Shown here piece by piece: positions 1 through 6,087 of a DNA stretch of 6,090 nt. The stretch spans positions 1-6,090 of the forward strand of contig JAEWGK010000097.1 of assembly GCA_023388385.1 (NCBI GenBank), written 5' to 3'. Source of the DNA: Actinomycetes bacterium. GTDB lineage: Bacteria > Actinomycetota > Actinomycetes > Mycobacteriales > Mycobacteriaceae. Under the pieces are notes generated by a model, which did not search any database, was not told where the DNA came from, and saw only the letters and a list, made by a program, of their open reading frames with translations. Each line of letters opens with the position of its first letter. Within the stretch, counting starts at the first letter, position 1. The translations under genes and the position numbers were made by a program.

Positions 1-3000
1 GGCGCCGCCCGCCCCCCGCGACGGGGCCGCCGCCGCGGCGGTCGGCGCGGCGGCTCCGGCGACGCGCCGCGCGTCGACAAGCGCCCGCTGTACGACGCGC
101 TGGACGGCGTCCGCCTGGCGGAGGCCCGCACCTTCCGCAAGCGGCTGAAGCGTGCGTCGGCGCCGAACGCGGTCCACGCCATCGGCGAGGACATCGAGCT
201 GGCCAGGATGCGTGTCGAGGAGCGGCGCGAGTCGCTGCCGCGCATCACCTATCCCGCGCAGCTGCCGGTGTCGGCGCGGCGCGACGACATCGCGGCGGCG
301 ATCCGGGATCACCAGGTCACAGTCATCGCCGGCGAGACCGGCTCCGGCAAGACCACCCAGATCCCGAAGATGCTGCTCGAGCTCGGCTACGGCGTCCGCG
401 GCCGCATAGGCCACACGCAGCCGCGCCGCATCGCCGCCCGCTCCGTCGCCGAGCGCATCGCCGAGGAACTGGGCGAGCGGATCGGCGAGCACGTCGGCTA
501 CGCCATCCGCTTCGACGACCGGGTCTCCGACCGCACGGCCGTGAAGCTCATGACCGACGGCATCCTGCTGACGGAGATCCAGCGCGACCGGCTGCTGCTC
601 GACTACGACGCGATCATCATCGACGAGGCCCACGAGCGGTCCCTCAACATCGACTTCCTGCTCGGCTACCTCAGGCGGCTGCTGCCGAAGCGCCCGGATC
701 TGAAGGTCGTCATCACCTCGGCGACCATCGACCCGGAGCGCTTCGCCCGCCACTTCGCCGACGCCGACGGCGAGCCGGCCCCCGTCATCGAAGTGTCGGG
801 GCGCACCTACCCCGTCGAGATCCGGTACCGGCCGTTGGTCGAGGAGACCGTCGACAGGCGCGGCGAGGTGCGGCAGACCGACGTCGACCAGATCGACGGC
901 GTCATCGCCGCCTGCGAGGAGCTGATGCGCGAGGGCGACGGCGACATCCTGGTGTTCTTCTCCGGCGAGCGCGACATCCGCGAGGCCGCGGAGGCCATCG
1001 AGGGCCGGAAGTGGCGCGGCGTGGAGGTCCTTCCGCTGTTTGGCCGGCTGTCCAACGCCGAGCAGCACCGCGTCTTCGGCCCGCATTCGCAGCGGCGCAT
1101 CGTGCTGGCGACGAACATCGCCGAGACGTCGCTGACGGTCCCCGGCATCCGCTACGTCATCGACACCGGCACCGCCCGCATCAGCCGCTACTCCACCCGC
1201 ACGAAGGTGCAGCGGCTGCCCGTCGAGCCGATTTCGCAGGCGTCGGCGAACCAGCGCTCGGGCCGATGCGGCCGCGTCGCCGACGGCATCGCCATCCGCC
1301 TGTACTCGGAGGAGGATTTCCTCTCCCGCCCCGAGTTCACGGACCCGGAGATCCTGCGCACGAACCTGGCCAGCGTCATCCTGCAGATGGCCTCGCTGCG
1401 CCTCGGCCGCGTCGAGGACTTCCCGTTCGTCGAGCCGCCGGAGCGCAAGGCCGTCCGCGACGGCGTGCAACTGCTCGACGAGCTCGGGGCGTTGTCCAAC
1501 GCCGCCGACAAGGACGCGCCGCCGGAGCTCACCCCCGTCGGCCGCGAGCTGGCCAAGCTGCCGGTCGACCCGCGCTTCGCCCGCATGCTCATCGAGGCCC
1601 ACCGCAACGGCGCGCTCCACGAGGTCACCGTCATCGTCGCGGCGCTGAGCCTCCAGGACGTCCGCGAGCGGCCGTTGGACAAGCAGGCCCAGGCCGACCA
1701 GGCCCACGCCCGATTCAAGGACGAATCCGGCGACTTCGCCTCCCTGCTCAGGCTGTGGGAGCACCTGCGCGCGAAGCGTCGCGAGTTGTCCGGCAACCAG
1801 TTCCGCAAGCTGTGCCAGCGGGAGTTCCTGCACTACATGCGCGTGCGCGAGTGGCAGGACCTGGTGCGCCACCTCAACCAGGTCGCCGCCCAGATGGGCT
1901 GGAACTGGTCCGCGGAATCCAACGATCCGTCGCCAGAGGCCATCCACCAGTCCCTGCTTGCGGGCCTGCTGTCCCAGATCGGCGTCCGGGAGGGCGACGG
2001 CAAGGAGTTCACGGGCACCCGCAACACCCGCTTTCTCGTGCACCCGGCGTCGTGCCTGTCGAAGAAGCCGCCGCGGTGGGTCATGGCCGCCGAGATCGTC
2101 GAAACCTCCCGTCTGTTCGCCCGAGACGTCGGCCGCATCGAGCCGGCGTGGGTGGAGCGCGCCGCCGCGCACCTGCTCAAGCACCAGTACTCGGAACCGC
2201 ACTGGTCGTCGAAGCGCGGTGCGGCGATGGCGTACCAGCGTTCGACGCTCTACGGCGTGCCCGTCGTCGTCGACCGCCTGGTGCCGTACCACCGCATCGA
2301 CCCGGAGGCGTCGCGGGACATGTTCCTGCGCCACGCCCTCGTCGAGGGCGACTGGACGACGCACCACCGCTTCTTCGACCACAATCGCGCGCTGCTGGAG
2401 GAGGCCGCCGCGGTCGAGGACAAGGCCCGCCGCCGCGGCATCGTCGTCGACGACGACACCCTTCATGCGTTCTACGACGCGCGGGTGCCCCGCGAGGTGG
2501 TCACCGCCGCGCACTTCGATCGCTGGTGGAAGAAGGCGTCGCGTGACGACGCCCACCTGCTCGACTTCGATCCCGATGCGCTGCTCGACCCCGATGCGGA
2601 CTCCGTCACGGGCGCCGACTTCCCGGATCTGTGGCGCCAGGGCGGCCTTGAGTTCCAGCTGGGCTACGTCTTCGAGCCCGGCGCCCCCGACGACGGCGTG
2701 ACGTTGCGCATCCCCGTCCCGCTGCTGGCCGGCGTGGAGCCGCGCGACTTCGACTGGCTCGTCCCCGGCATGCGCGCGGAGCTGGCCGAGGCGCTCATCC
2801 GCACCCTGCCGAAGCCGCTGCGGCGCACCGTCGTCCCGGCGCCCGACTACGCGCGCCGCGCGTTGGAGCTGATGACGCCCTACGCCCGGCCCGTCACCGA
2901 GGAGCTGGCCGACGCGCTGCGCCGCCTTGGCGGCTCCGGCATCTCCGCCTCCGACTTCGACGCGGCGAAGCTCGACGACCACCTGCGGTTCAACTTCGCC

Positions 3001-3972
3001 GCCGTCGACCGCCGCGGGAAGGTCATCGACCGCGATCGGGACCTCGCGGCGCTGCAGCGCCGGCGCGCTGGCCAGGTCACCGCGGCCGTGGCGAAATCCG
3101 CGGCGGCATCGCGGAACGAGATCGTGCGGACGTGGACGGCCGACAACCTCGGCGTCGTGCCGGAGACGGTGGACAACACCGTCGACGGCCAGAAGGTCAC
3201 CGCCTACCCCGCCCTCGTCGCGGAAAAGGGCGGCGTGACCGTCAAGGTGCTGCCGACGAAGGCCCAGGCCGACGCCGCCATGATGACGGCGACGCTGACG
3301 ATGCTGCTGCGCGACTGCGGCGTCAACGCGAAGTCAATGCTCAAGGGGCTGCCGCTGCAGCAGCGCGTCGCCGTCGACGCCTGGCCCCACGGCGGTGCCG
3401 ACGGCCTCGTGGAGGACTGCCGGGTCTCGGTGGTCCGCGACGCGATGATGTCCAACGGCGGCCCGGTGCGCGACCCCGCGGAGTACGAGAAGCTCCGGGC
3501 GGCGATCTCCCCCGGCATCGCGTCCTCCGTCCGGCAGCTGGTCGTCGGCCTGGCCCAGGCGCTGCCTCGCTACCACGTCGTGGCGGAGAAGCTCGGCGAG
3601 TGGGAGGGCCCCGCCATCGACGACATGCGGGGCCAGCTGGAGTTCATGCTGCCGAAGGGCGCCGTCGCCCGGCACGGGTGGGCGCACCTGCGGCACCTTC
3701 CGCGCTACCTGGAAGCGATGGAGATCCGCCTGGCCGACATGGCCCGCGATCCCGACCGCGACGCGGATCTCGAGGACGAGATAACCGAGGTCCGCGAGGC
3801 CCTCGAGGCACGGCTGCGGCAGTTGCCCGAGGGCCGGCGGAAGTCCGCGGCCGTGCGGGACATCGGCTGGCGCATCCAGGAGCTGCGCGTCAGCCTCTTC
3901 GCCCAGCGCCTGGGCACGTCCGGGTCGGTGTCGCCGCAGCGCATCCGCAAGGAGATCGCGAAGCTGCGCTGA
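1..3972 (+). CDS. hrpA: ATP-dependent RNA helicase HrpA (DEAH box), 5'-truncated by the window edge
   Basis: This is a DEAH-box RNA helicase, an ATP-driven 3'-5' RNA translocase; HrpA of E. coli has been linked to mRNA processing and rescue of stalled ribosomes (family knowledge). At least 1323 residues are encoded, numbered here from codon 1. There is no ATG, GTG or TTG in frame before the ATG at 208. The codons upstream of it encode an Arg/Gly-rich stretch and then a typical HrpA N-terminus (LYDALDGVRLAEARTFRKRL), so 208 is an internal Met and the start lies left of the window. Visible motifs: Walker A GETGSGKT at 111-118, DEAH at 208-211, SAT at 240-242, TNIAETSLT (motif V) at 371-379 and QRSGRCGR (motif VI) at 418-425. 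A helicase-associated region follows, then an OB-fold-like part with the HrpA signature KKPPRWVMAAEIVETSRL after about 671. From about 780 to the end runs the HrpA-specific DUF3418 region. No frameshift is seen. The gene converges on nrdR across 91 nt. Confidence 0.96.
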   Translation, partial: GAARPPRRGRRRGGRRGGSGDAPRVDKRPLYDALDGVRLAEARTFRKRLKRASAPNAVHAIGEDIELARMRVEERRESLPRITYPAQLPVSARRDDIAAAIRDHQVTVIAGETGSGKTTQIPKMLLELGYGVRGRIGHTQPRRIAARSVAERIAEELGERIGEHVGYAIRFDDRVSDRTAVKLMTDGILLTEIQRDRLLLDYDAIIIDEAHERSLNIDFLLGYLRRLLPKRPDLKVVITSATIDPERFARHFADADGEPAPVIEVSGRTYPVEIRYRPLVEETVDRRGEVRQTDVDQIDGVIAACEELMREGDGDILVFFSGERDIREAAEAIEGRKWRGVEVLPLFGRLSNAEQHRVFGPHSQRRIVLATNIAETSLTVPGIRYVIDTGTARISRYSTRTKVQRLPVEPISQASANQRSGRCGRVADGIAIRLYSEEDFLSRPEFTDPEILRTNLASVILQMASLRLGRVEDFPFVEPPERKAVRDGVQLLDELGALSNAADKDAPPELTPVGRELAKLPVDPRFARMLIEAHRNGALHEVTVIVAALSLQDVRERPLDKQAQADQAHARFKDESGDFASLLRLWEHLRAKRRELSGNQFRKLCQREFLHYMRVREWQDLVRHLNQVAAQMGWNWSAESNDPSPEAIHQSLLAGLLSQIGVREGDGKEFTGTRNTRFLVHPASCLSKKPPRWVMAAEIVETSRLFARDVGRIEPAWVERAAAHLLKHQYSEPHWSSKRGAAMAYQRSTLYGVPVVVDRLVPYHRIDPEASRDMFLRHALVEGDWTTHHRFFDHNRALLEEAAAVEDKARRRGIVVDDDTLHAFYDARVPREVVTAAHFDRWWKKASRDDAHLLDFDPDALLDPDADSVTGADFPDLWRQGGLEFQLGYVFEPGAPDDGVTLRIPVPLLAGVEPRDFDWLVPGMRAELAEALIRTLPKPLRRTVVPAPDYARRALELMTPYARPVTEELADALRRLGGSGISASDFDAAKLDDHLRFNFAAVDRRGKVIDRDRDLAALQRRRAGQVTAAVAKSAAASRNEIVRTWTADNLGVVPETVDNTVDGQKVTAYPALVAEKGGVTVKVLPTKAQADAAMMTATLTMLLRDCGVNAKSMLKGLPLQQRVAVDAWPHGGADGLVEDCRVSVVRDAMMSNGGPVRDPAEYEKLRAAISPGIASSVRQLVVGLAQALPRYHVVAEKLGEWEGPAIDDMRGQLEFMLPKGAVARHGWAHLRHLPRYLEAMEIRLADMARDPDRDADLEDEITEVREALEARLRQLPEGRRKSAAVRDIGWRIQELRVSLFAQRLGTSGSVSPQRIRKEIAKLR

Positions 3973-3980
3973 CGAGCCAT

Positions 3981-4015
3981 CCGGCGGCGCCCCACGGTGA
4001 ACGGTCGCCGTCCGG
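3981..4015 (+). terminator. Possible hairpin terminator after hrpA (weak)
   Basis: CCGGCGGCG at 3981-3989 can pair with CGCCG-T-CCGG at 4006-4015, giving nine base pairs with one bulged T and a 16-nt loop. It begins 8 nt after the hrpA stop. There is no T-tract, so if it ends transcription it is not a classical intrinsic terminator. In DNA this GC-rich such pairings also arise by chance, so this is an inference from position and stem only. Confidence 0.25.
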
Positions 4016-4024
4016 GGTCGTCGG

Positions 4025-4041
4025 CCACTGCCCGGCAGCGG
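4025..4041 (-). terminator. Possible hairpin terminator after nrdR (weak)
   Basis: On the minus strand CCGCTGC and GCAGTGG form a seven-pair stem, including one G-U wobble, around a 3-nt loop. It starts 22 nt beyond the nrdR stop codon. On the plus strand the wobble becomes an A-C mismatch, so the stem is better for the nrdR transcript than for the hrpA transcript. No T-tract follows. Its role as a terminator is inferred. Confidence 0.25.
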
Positions 4042-4063
4042 CCGCCATTGCCCAGGGGGGCGA

Positions 4064-4507
4064 TCACTCCCCGCGGAGCAGATCGATCTCGCGCTGGAAA
4101 TCGTCGGCCGACTCGAAGGACTTGTAGACGGAGGCGAAGCGCAGGTAGCCGACCTCGTCGAGCTCCCGCAACGGGTCGAGGATGGCCAGGCCGACATCAT
4201 TGGAGTCGACCCGTGGCGTGCCCTTGGCGCGCAGCGTCTCCTCGACCTGCTGGGCGAGTTTCTTCAGCTTCGCCTCCGGCAGGTCACGGCCCTGGCACGC
4301 ACGGCGGACGCCGCGGACGACCTTGTCTCGGGAGAACTCTTCCACGACTCCCCCGCGCTTGACCACCATGAGCACGGACCGCTCCAGGGTGGTGAAGCGT
4401 CCCTCGCAGGCTTCGCACTCACGCCGGCGACGGACGGTGGTGCCGCCGTCGACCAGGCGCGAGTCGATGACCCGCGTCCGTTCATGGTGGCAGAAGGGGC
4501 AATGCAC
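4064..4507 (-). CDS. nrdR: Transcriptional repressor NrdR
   Basis: NrdR represses ribonucleotide reductase (nrd) genes and senses ATP/dATP levels through an ATP-cone, tuning dNTP supply (family knowledge). The 147-residue product has the normal family length of about 150. A zinc-ribbon DNA-binding part is visible with Cys3, Cys6, Cys31 and Cys34 (CPFC and CEAC). An ATP-cone domain spans about 45-131, including [17 protein letters not shown] and the conserved RFASVYKSF segment. The start is GTG at 4507, giving (M)HCPFC, the usual N-terminus of NrdR. No Shine-Dalgarno sequence precedes it. Instead, a TAGAAT -10 element lies six bases upstream, suggesting a leaderless mRNA. Its upstream neighbour, the small membrane protein gene, ends 9 nt before the start on the same strand, so co-transcription is also likely. 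No NrdR-box-like site was recognised in the window. Confidence 0.97.
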   Translation of the reverse strand: MHCPFCHHERTRVIDSRLVDGGTTVRRRRECEACEGRFTTLERSVLMVVKRGGVVEEFSRDKVVRGVRRACQGRDLPEAKLKKLAQQVEETLRAKGTPRVDSNDVGLAILDPLRELDEVGYLRFASVYKSFESADDFQREIDLLRGE

Positions 4508-4523
4508 GCGACGATTCTATCGC
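4508..4523 (-). promoter_or_regulatory. Candidate -10 promoter for leaderless nrdR
   Basis: Read on the minus strand the sequence is GCGATAGAATCG, a full match to the corynebacterial extended -10 pattern GnGnTAnAnTnG, with the TAGAAT hexamer at 4519-4514. Six bases (CGTCGC) separate it from the nrdR GTG, so the expected transcription start is the G of the start codon itself at 4507. The TAG of the hexamer is also the stop codon of the upstream gene. No good -35 is visible at 16-18 bp spacing, which is common for promoters with extended -10 elements in this group. The call rests on motif and spacing alone. Confidence 0.6.
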
Positions 4524-5080
4524 CCCGCCATGGGAGCGACGACGCCTGCCGCCGGCACCGAGTCAACCGACAGCGCCGGCTCCTCCCCGCCCGCGGCCCA
4601 CACGAGACCCAGGCCGCAGAACAGTCCGATGCCGGCGGCCGCGGCCACGGAACGCACGGTGCGCCGGATGCCGGCGACCGGGCGGCCGGCGTCGCCGAAC
4701 CCGCCGGCGACGCCGACCGGGGCGGGGTGTGCGCCCGCGCCGCGGCGGGCGTCCGGCCGTCCCGCGGGGCGGGATCCGGCGCGGGGGTTCGGACGGGAGC
4801 CGACGCGGCCGGCCCTGTTCGAACGAGTGCCCGCACCGTGGGGACGCGCCCCCGGCGGCCTGGTGTACGCTCCCGCACGACCACGGGTGCCGACGGCGCG
4901 TCGAACACCGGGGCGATTCGGGCGATCCGGGGAGCCCGCGTTCGAACGGGTTGCGGTTTCGGCTAAGCCCTCCGCACCCCGGCGGCGACCGGGGGCGCCC
5001 ATGCGGTCAGCGATGGCGTGGACGCCACCATCGCCCCAGTTAACGGCGGAGAATCGGGCACCGTACGGCGTCGTGTTCAT
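4517..5080 (-). CDS. Small single-pass membrane protein in the divS/chiZ position, probable SOS-induced division inhibitor
   Basis: The gene lies between nrdR and lexA, divergent from lexA. In Corynebacterium glutamicum this slot holds divS, an SOS-induced suppressor of division; in mycobacteria it holds Rv2719c/ChiZ, a LysM-bearing membrane protein. The 187-residue product starts MNTTPYGARFSAVNWGDGG. Residues about 30-140 are low-complexity, rich in Arg, Gly, Pro and Ala, and probably disordered. One hydrophobic helix at about 144-163 (SVAAAAGIGLFCGLGLVWAA) should cross the membrane with the basic part inside, leaving about 24 residues outside. No LysM domain is present. The second of two adjacent ATGs (5080, not 5083) was chosen because AAGGGAG at 5093-5087 then sits 6 nt away rather than 3. 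An upstream in-frame ATG at 5236 would span the operators and promoter and is rejected. Candidate SOS boxes lie upstream. The function is inferred from context and topology; a symbol is withheld because sequence similarity to DivS could not be tested. Confidence 0.8.
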   Translation of the reverse strand: MNTTPYGARFSAVNWGDGGVHAIADRMGAPGRRRGAEGLAETATRSNAGSPDRPNRPGVRRAVGTRGRAGAYTRPPGARPHGAGTRSNRAGRVGSRPNPRAGSRPAGRPDARRGAGAHPAPVGVAGGFGDAGRPVAGIRRTVRSVAAAAGIGLFCGLGLVWAAGGEEPALSVDSVPAAGVVAPMAGR

Positions 5081-5086
5081 CATCGT

Positions 5087-5093
5087 CTCCCTT
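5087..5093 (-). promoter_or_regulatory. Ribosome binding site of the divS-position gene
   Basis: AAGGGAG on the minus strand is a good Shine-Dalgarno sequence. It lies 3 nt from the ATG at 5083 and 6 nt from the ATG at 5080, which favours the second ATG as the start. It also argues strongly against the longer open frame that begins at 5236. Confidence 0.75.
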
Positions 5094-5136
5094 TCGGTCG
5101 CCGCCCCGCGCGGGCCGGGAATCAGCCCTCGTTCGA

Positions 5137-5152
5137 GGGAACGGCTGTTCGA
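5137..5152. promoter_or_regulatory. Candidate SOS box 1 (LexA operator)
   Basis: GGGAACGGCTGTTCGA matches the actinobacterial LexA operator TCGAAC-N4-GTTCGA at 10 of 12 defined positions, with a perfect right half. It lies in the expected 5' leader of the divS-position gene, where bound LexA would act on the minus-strand transcript. It is the best match of the four boxes. Confidence 0.6.
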
Positions 5153-5155
5153 CTG

Positions 5156-5171
5156 TCGTTGACACGTTCGA
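5156..5171. promoter_or_regulatory. Candidate SOS box 2 (LexA operator)
   Basis: TCGTTGACACGTTCGA matches TCGAAC-N4-GTTCGA at 9 of 12 positions: TCG is kept on the left and GTTCGA is perfect on the right. It abuts the TATAAA -10 of the minus-strand promoter and covers its likely transcription start near 5165. This is a classic repressing position for the divS-position gene. Confidence 0.65.
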
Positions 5172-5177
5172 TTTATA
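5172..5177 (-). promoter_or_regulatory. Candidate -10 of the divS-position gene
   Basis: Read on the minus strand the context is GTGCTATAAATC, with the hexamer TATAAA. It is the most AT-rich spot in the window and fits the GnGnTAnAnT pattern except for the last base. The predicted start is near 5165, giving a leader of about 85 nt. The -35 region (TGGCCG at 17-bp spacing) is poor and lies inside SOS box 3. Confidence 0.5.
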
Positions 5178-5193
5178 GCACCCGCCCCCGACA

Positions 5194-5209
5194 TCGGCCA
5201 TATGTTCGG
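5194..5209. promoter_or_regulatory. Candidate SOS box 3 (LexA operator)
   Basis: TCGGCCATATGTTCGG matches the LexA operator pattern at 9 of 12 positions (4 of 6 left, 5 of 6 right). It covers the expected -35 region of the minus-strand promoter and lies upstream of the lexA promoter, so it could serve either gene. Neither half is perfect, making it less certain than boxes 1, 2 and 4. Confidence 0.45.
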
Positions 5210-5218
5210 GCAGATTTT

Positions 5219-5234
5219 TCGAACGGATGTACCC
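5219..5234. promoter_or_regulatory. Candidate SOS box 4 at the lexA promoter
   Basis: TCGAACGGATGTACCC has a perfect left half and three of six matches on the right (9 of 12 overall). It reaches into the expected -35 region of the lexA promoter, whose -10 is at 5255-5260. LexA bound here would repress its own gene, the usual autoregulation of lexA. Confidence 0.65.
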
Positions 5235-5250
5235 ATGTGTGTCTGCTGAT

Positions 5251-5262
5251 GGGGTACAGTCG
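5251..5262 (+). promoter_or_regulatory. Candidate extended -10 of lexA
   Basis: GGGGTACAGTCG matches the corynebacterial pattern GnGnTAnAnTnG in full, with the hexamer TACAGT at 5255-5260. The predicted start near 5267 gives a leader of about 42 nt before the lexA ATG. No recognisable -35 hexamer is seen at the right spacing; SOS box 4 ends where one would be. Confidence 0.55.
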
Positions 5263-5308
5263 CCTACGAGAGCCGACGAGACGAGACCGGAAGGCGCGAG
5301 ACGACGAC

Positions 5309-6028
5309 ATGGCACCCAAAAAGAAGGACGCCCGCGAGGCGCTCACCGAGCGGCAGCGGAAGATCCTCGAGTTCATCAACAACTCCGTGATGCTCCGTGG
5401 CTACGCCCCGACCATCCGCGAGATCGGCGATGCCGTGGAGCTGCGCTCCACGTCCTCCGTCGCCTACCAGCTCAACGTCTTGGAGAAGAAGGGCTTCCTG
5501 CGGCGCGACGCGAACAAGCCCCGCGCCGTCGACGTGCGCACGCTGCGGGGCCCGGAGGCCGCGGCTGAAACCGCCGCTGCGGCCCCGGAACCCGCGCCCC
5601 CCGCCGCCCCGGAGCCGGCTCCGCTTCGCGACGACGTGCTGCCGCCGACCTACGTCCCGCTGGTCGGCCGCGTGGCGGCCGGCACCCCCATCACCGCGGA
5701 GCAAGACGTCGAGGACACGTTCGCCATGGCCCCGGAGCTGCTCGGCTCCGGCGACGACTTCTTCATGCTCCGCGTCCAGGGCGACTCGATGGAGGACCTC
5801 GGCATCTACGAGGGCGACCTCGTCGTCGTCCGCGCCCAGGAGACCGCGGAGCAGGGCGACATCGTCGTCGCCATGCCCGATGGCCTGGAGAGCGAGGCCA
5901 CGGTGAAGGAGTGGTCGTCCGACTCCACCGGCAATTACCTGCTCCCCCACAACGCGGCGTACGATCCGATTCCGGCCGACGACGCGATCATCCTGGGGCG
6001 CGTCGTCACGCTCCTGCGCACCTTCTGA
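5309..6028 (+). CDS. lexA: SOS repressor LexA (self-cleaving, Ser/Lys)
   Basis: LexA represses DNA-damage genes and cleaves itself when stimulated by RecA filaments (family knowledge). The product is 239 residues. Residues about 10-77 form the winged helix-turn-helix DNA-binding domain (TERQRKILEFI, then LRSTSSVAYQLNVLEKKGFLRR). Residues about 82-106 are an Ala/Pro/Glu linker, and about 112-239 form the S24 peptidase domain. The cleavage site is Ala124-Gly125 in VAAGTP. The catalytic Ser160 lies in GDSM and Lys200 in EATVKEW, so the protein should be fully active. The ATG at 5309 was chosen because it gives the usual N-terminus and lies behind the promoter; the in-frame ATG at 5249 overlaps the -10 and is rejected. 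The ribosome binding site is weak: GGAAGG at 5289-5294 is 14 nt away. Autoregulation through the upstream SOS boxes is expected. Confidence 0.97.
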   Translation: MAPKKKDAREALTERQRKILEFINNSVMLRGYAPTIREIGDAVELRSTSSVAYQLNVLEKKGFLRRDANKPRAVDVRTLRGPEAAAETAAAAPEPAPPAAPEPAPLRDDVLPPTYVPLVGRVAAGTPITAEQDVEDTFAMAPELLGSGDDFFMLRVQGDSMEDLGIYEGDLVVVRAQETAEQGDIVVAMPDGLESEATVKEWSSDSTGNYLLPHNAAYDPIPADDAIILGRVVTLLRTF

Positions 6029-6061
6029 TCCCACCTGGGCCCCGGCGCACACGCGCACGCG

Positions 6062-6087
6062 CCCGGCACCCGCGGCGGGATGCCGGG
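6062..6087 (+). terminator. Strong hairpin downstream of lexA, probable terminator
   Basis: CCCGGCACCCG at 6062-6072 pairs with CGGG-A-TGCCGGG at 6076-6087: eleven base pairs, one bulged A and a 3-nt loop. It lies 33 nt after the lexA stop. An overlapping 9-bp inverted repeat (GGCCCCGGC at 6038-6046 and GCCGGGGCC at 6082-6090) would compete with it. The window ends 3 nt after the stem, so a T-tract cannot be checked. Confidence 0.5.

Noticed and set aside
208..210. ATG at 208 as the hrpA start
   Set aside because: The 69 codons before it are open and encode a typical HrpA N-terminus, so this Met is internal and the gene enters from outside the window.
1252..1275. Cys in HrpA motif VI (QRSGRCGR instead of QRxGRAGR) as a functional anomaly
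   Set aside because: The arginines and glycines needed for ATP hydrolysis are all present, and Cys at this place is, to my knowledge, common in HrpA proteins of actinobacteria.
3334..4200. Minus-strand open frame (288 codons) opposite the hrpA 3' end and overlapping nrdR
   Set aside because: It is the antisense of the conserved HrpA C-terminal region and overlaps the end of nrdR in another frame, with no family features of its own.
4817..4947. Two GTTCGAAC palindromes inside the divS-position gene (4817-4824 and 4940-4947)
   Set aside because: Both encode the same Arg-Ser-Asn triplet (CGT TCG AAC) in a low-complexity protein. With the 4-nt spacer rule the partner halves match at best 3 of 6, so they are more likely coding repeats than operators.
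5121..5136. Fifth SOS-like site ending in GTTCGA
   Set aside because: The right half is perfect but the left half (ATCAGC) matches only 2 of 6, no better than chance; CCCTCG-TT-CGAGGG symmetry explains the pattern.
4182..5162. Long plus-strand open frame (326 codons) opposite nrdR and the divS-position gene
   Set aside because: It overlaps two genes supported by motifs or context, has a composition typical of antisense frames in GC-rich DNA, and shows no recognisable domain.
5234..5236. Upstream ATG at 5236 as the start of the divS-position gene
   Set aside because: The extra 52 codons would cover the SOS boxes and the minus-strand -10, while a good ribosome binding site lies just before 5080.
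5249..5251. ATG at 5249 as an upstream lexA start
   Set aside because: It overlaps the TACAGT -10 region, so the transcript would start after it, and the added residues are not typical of LexA.
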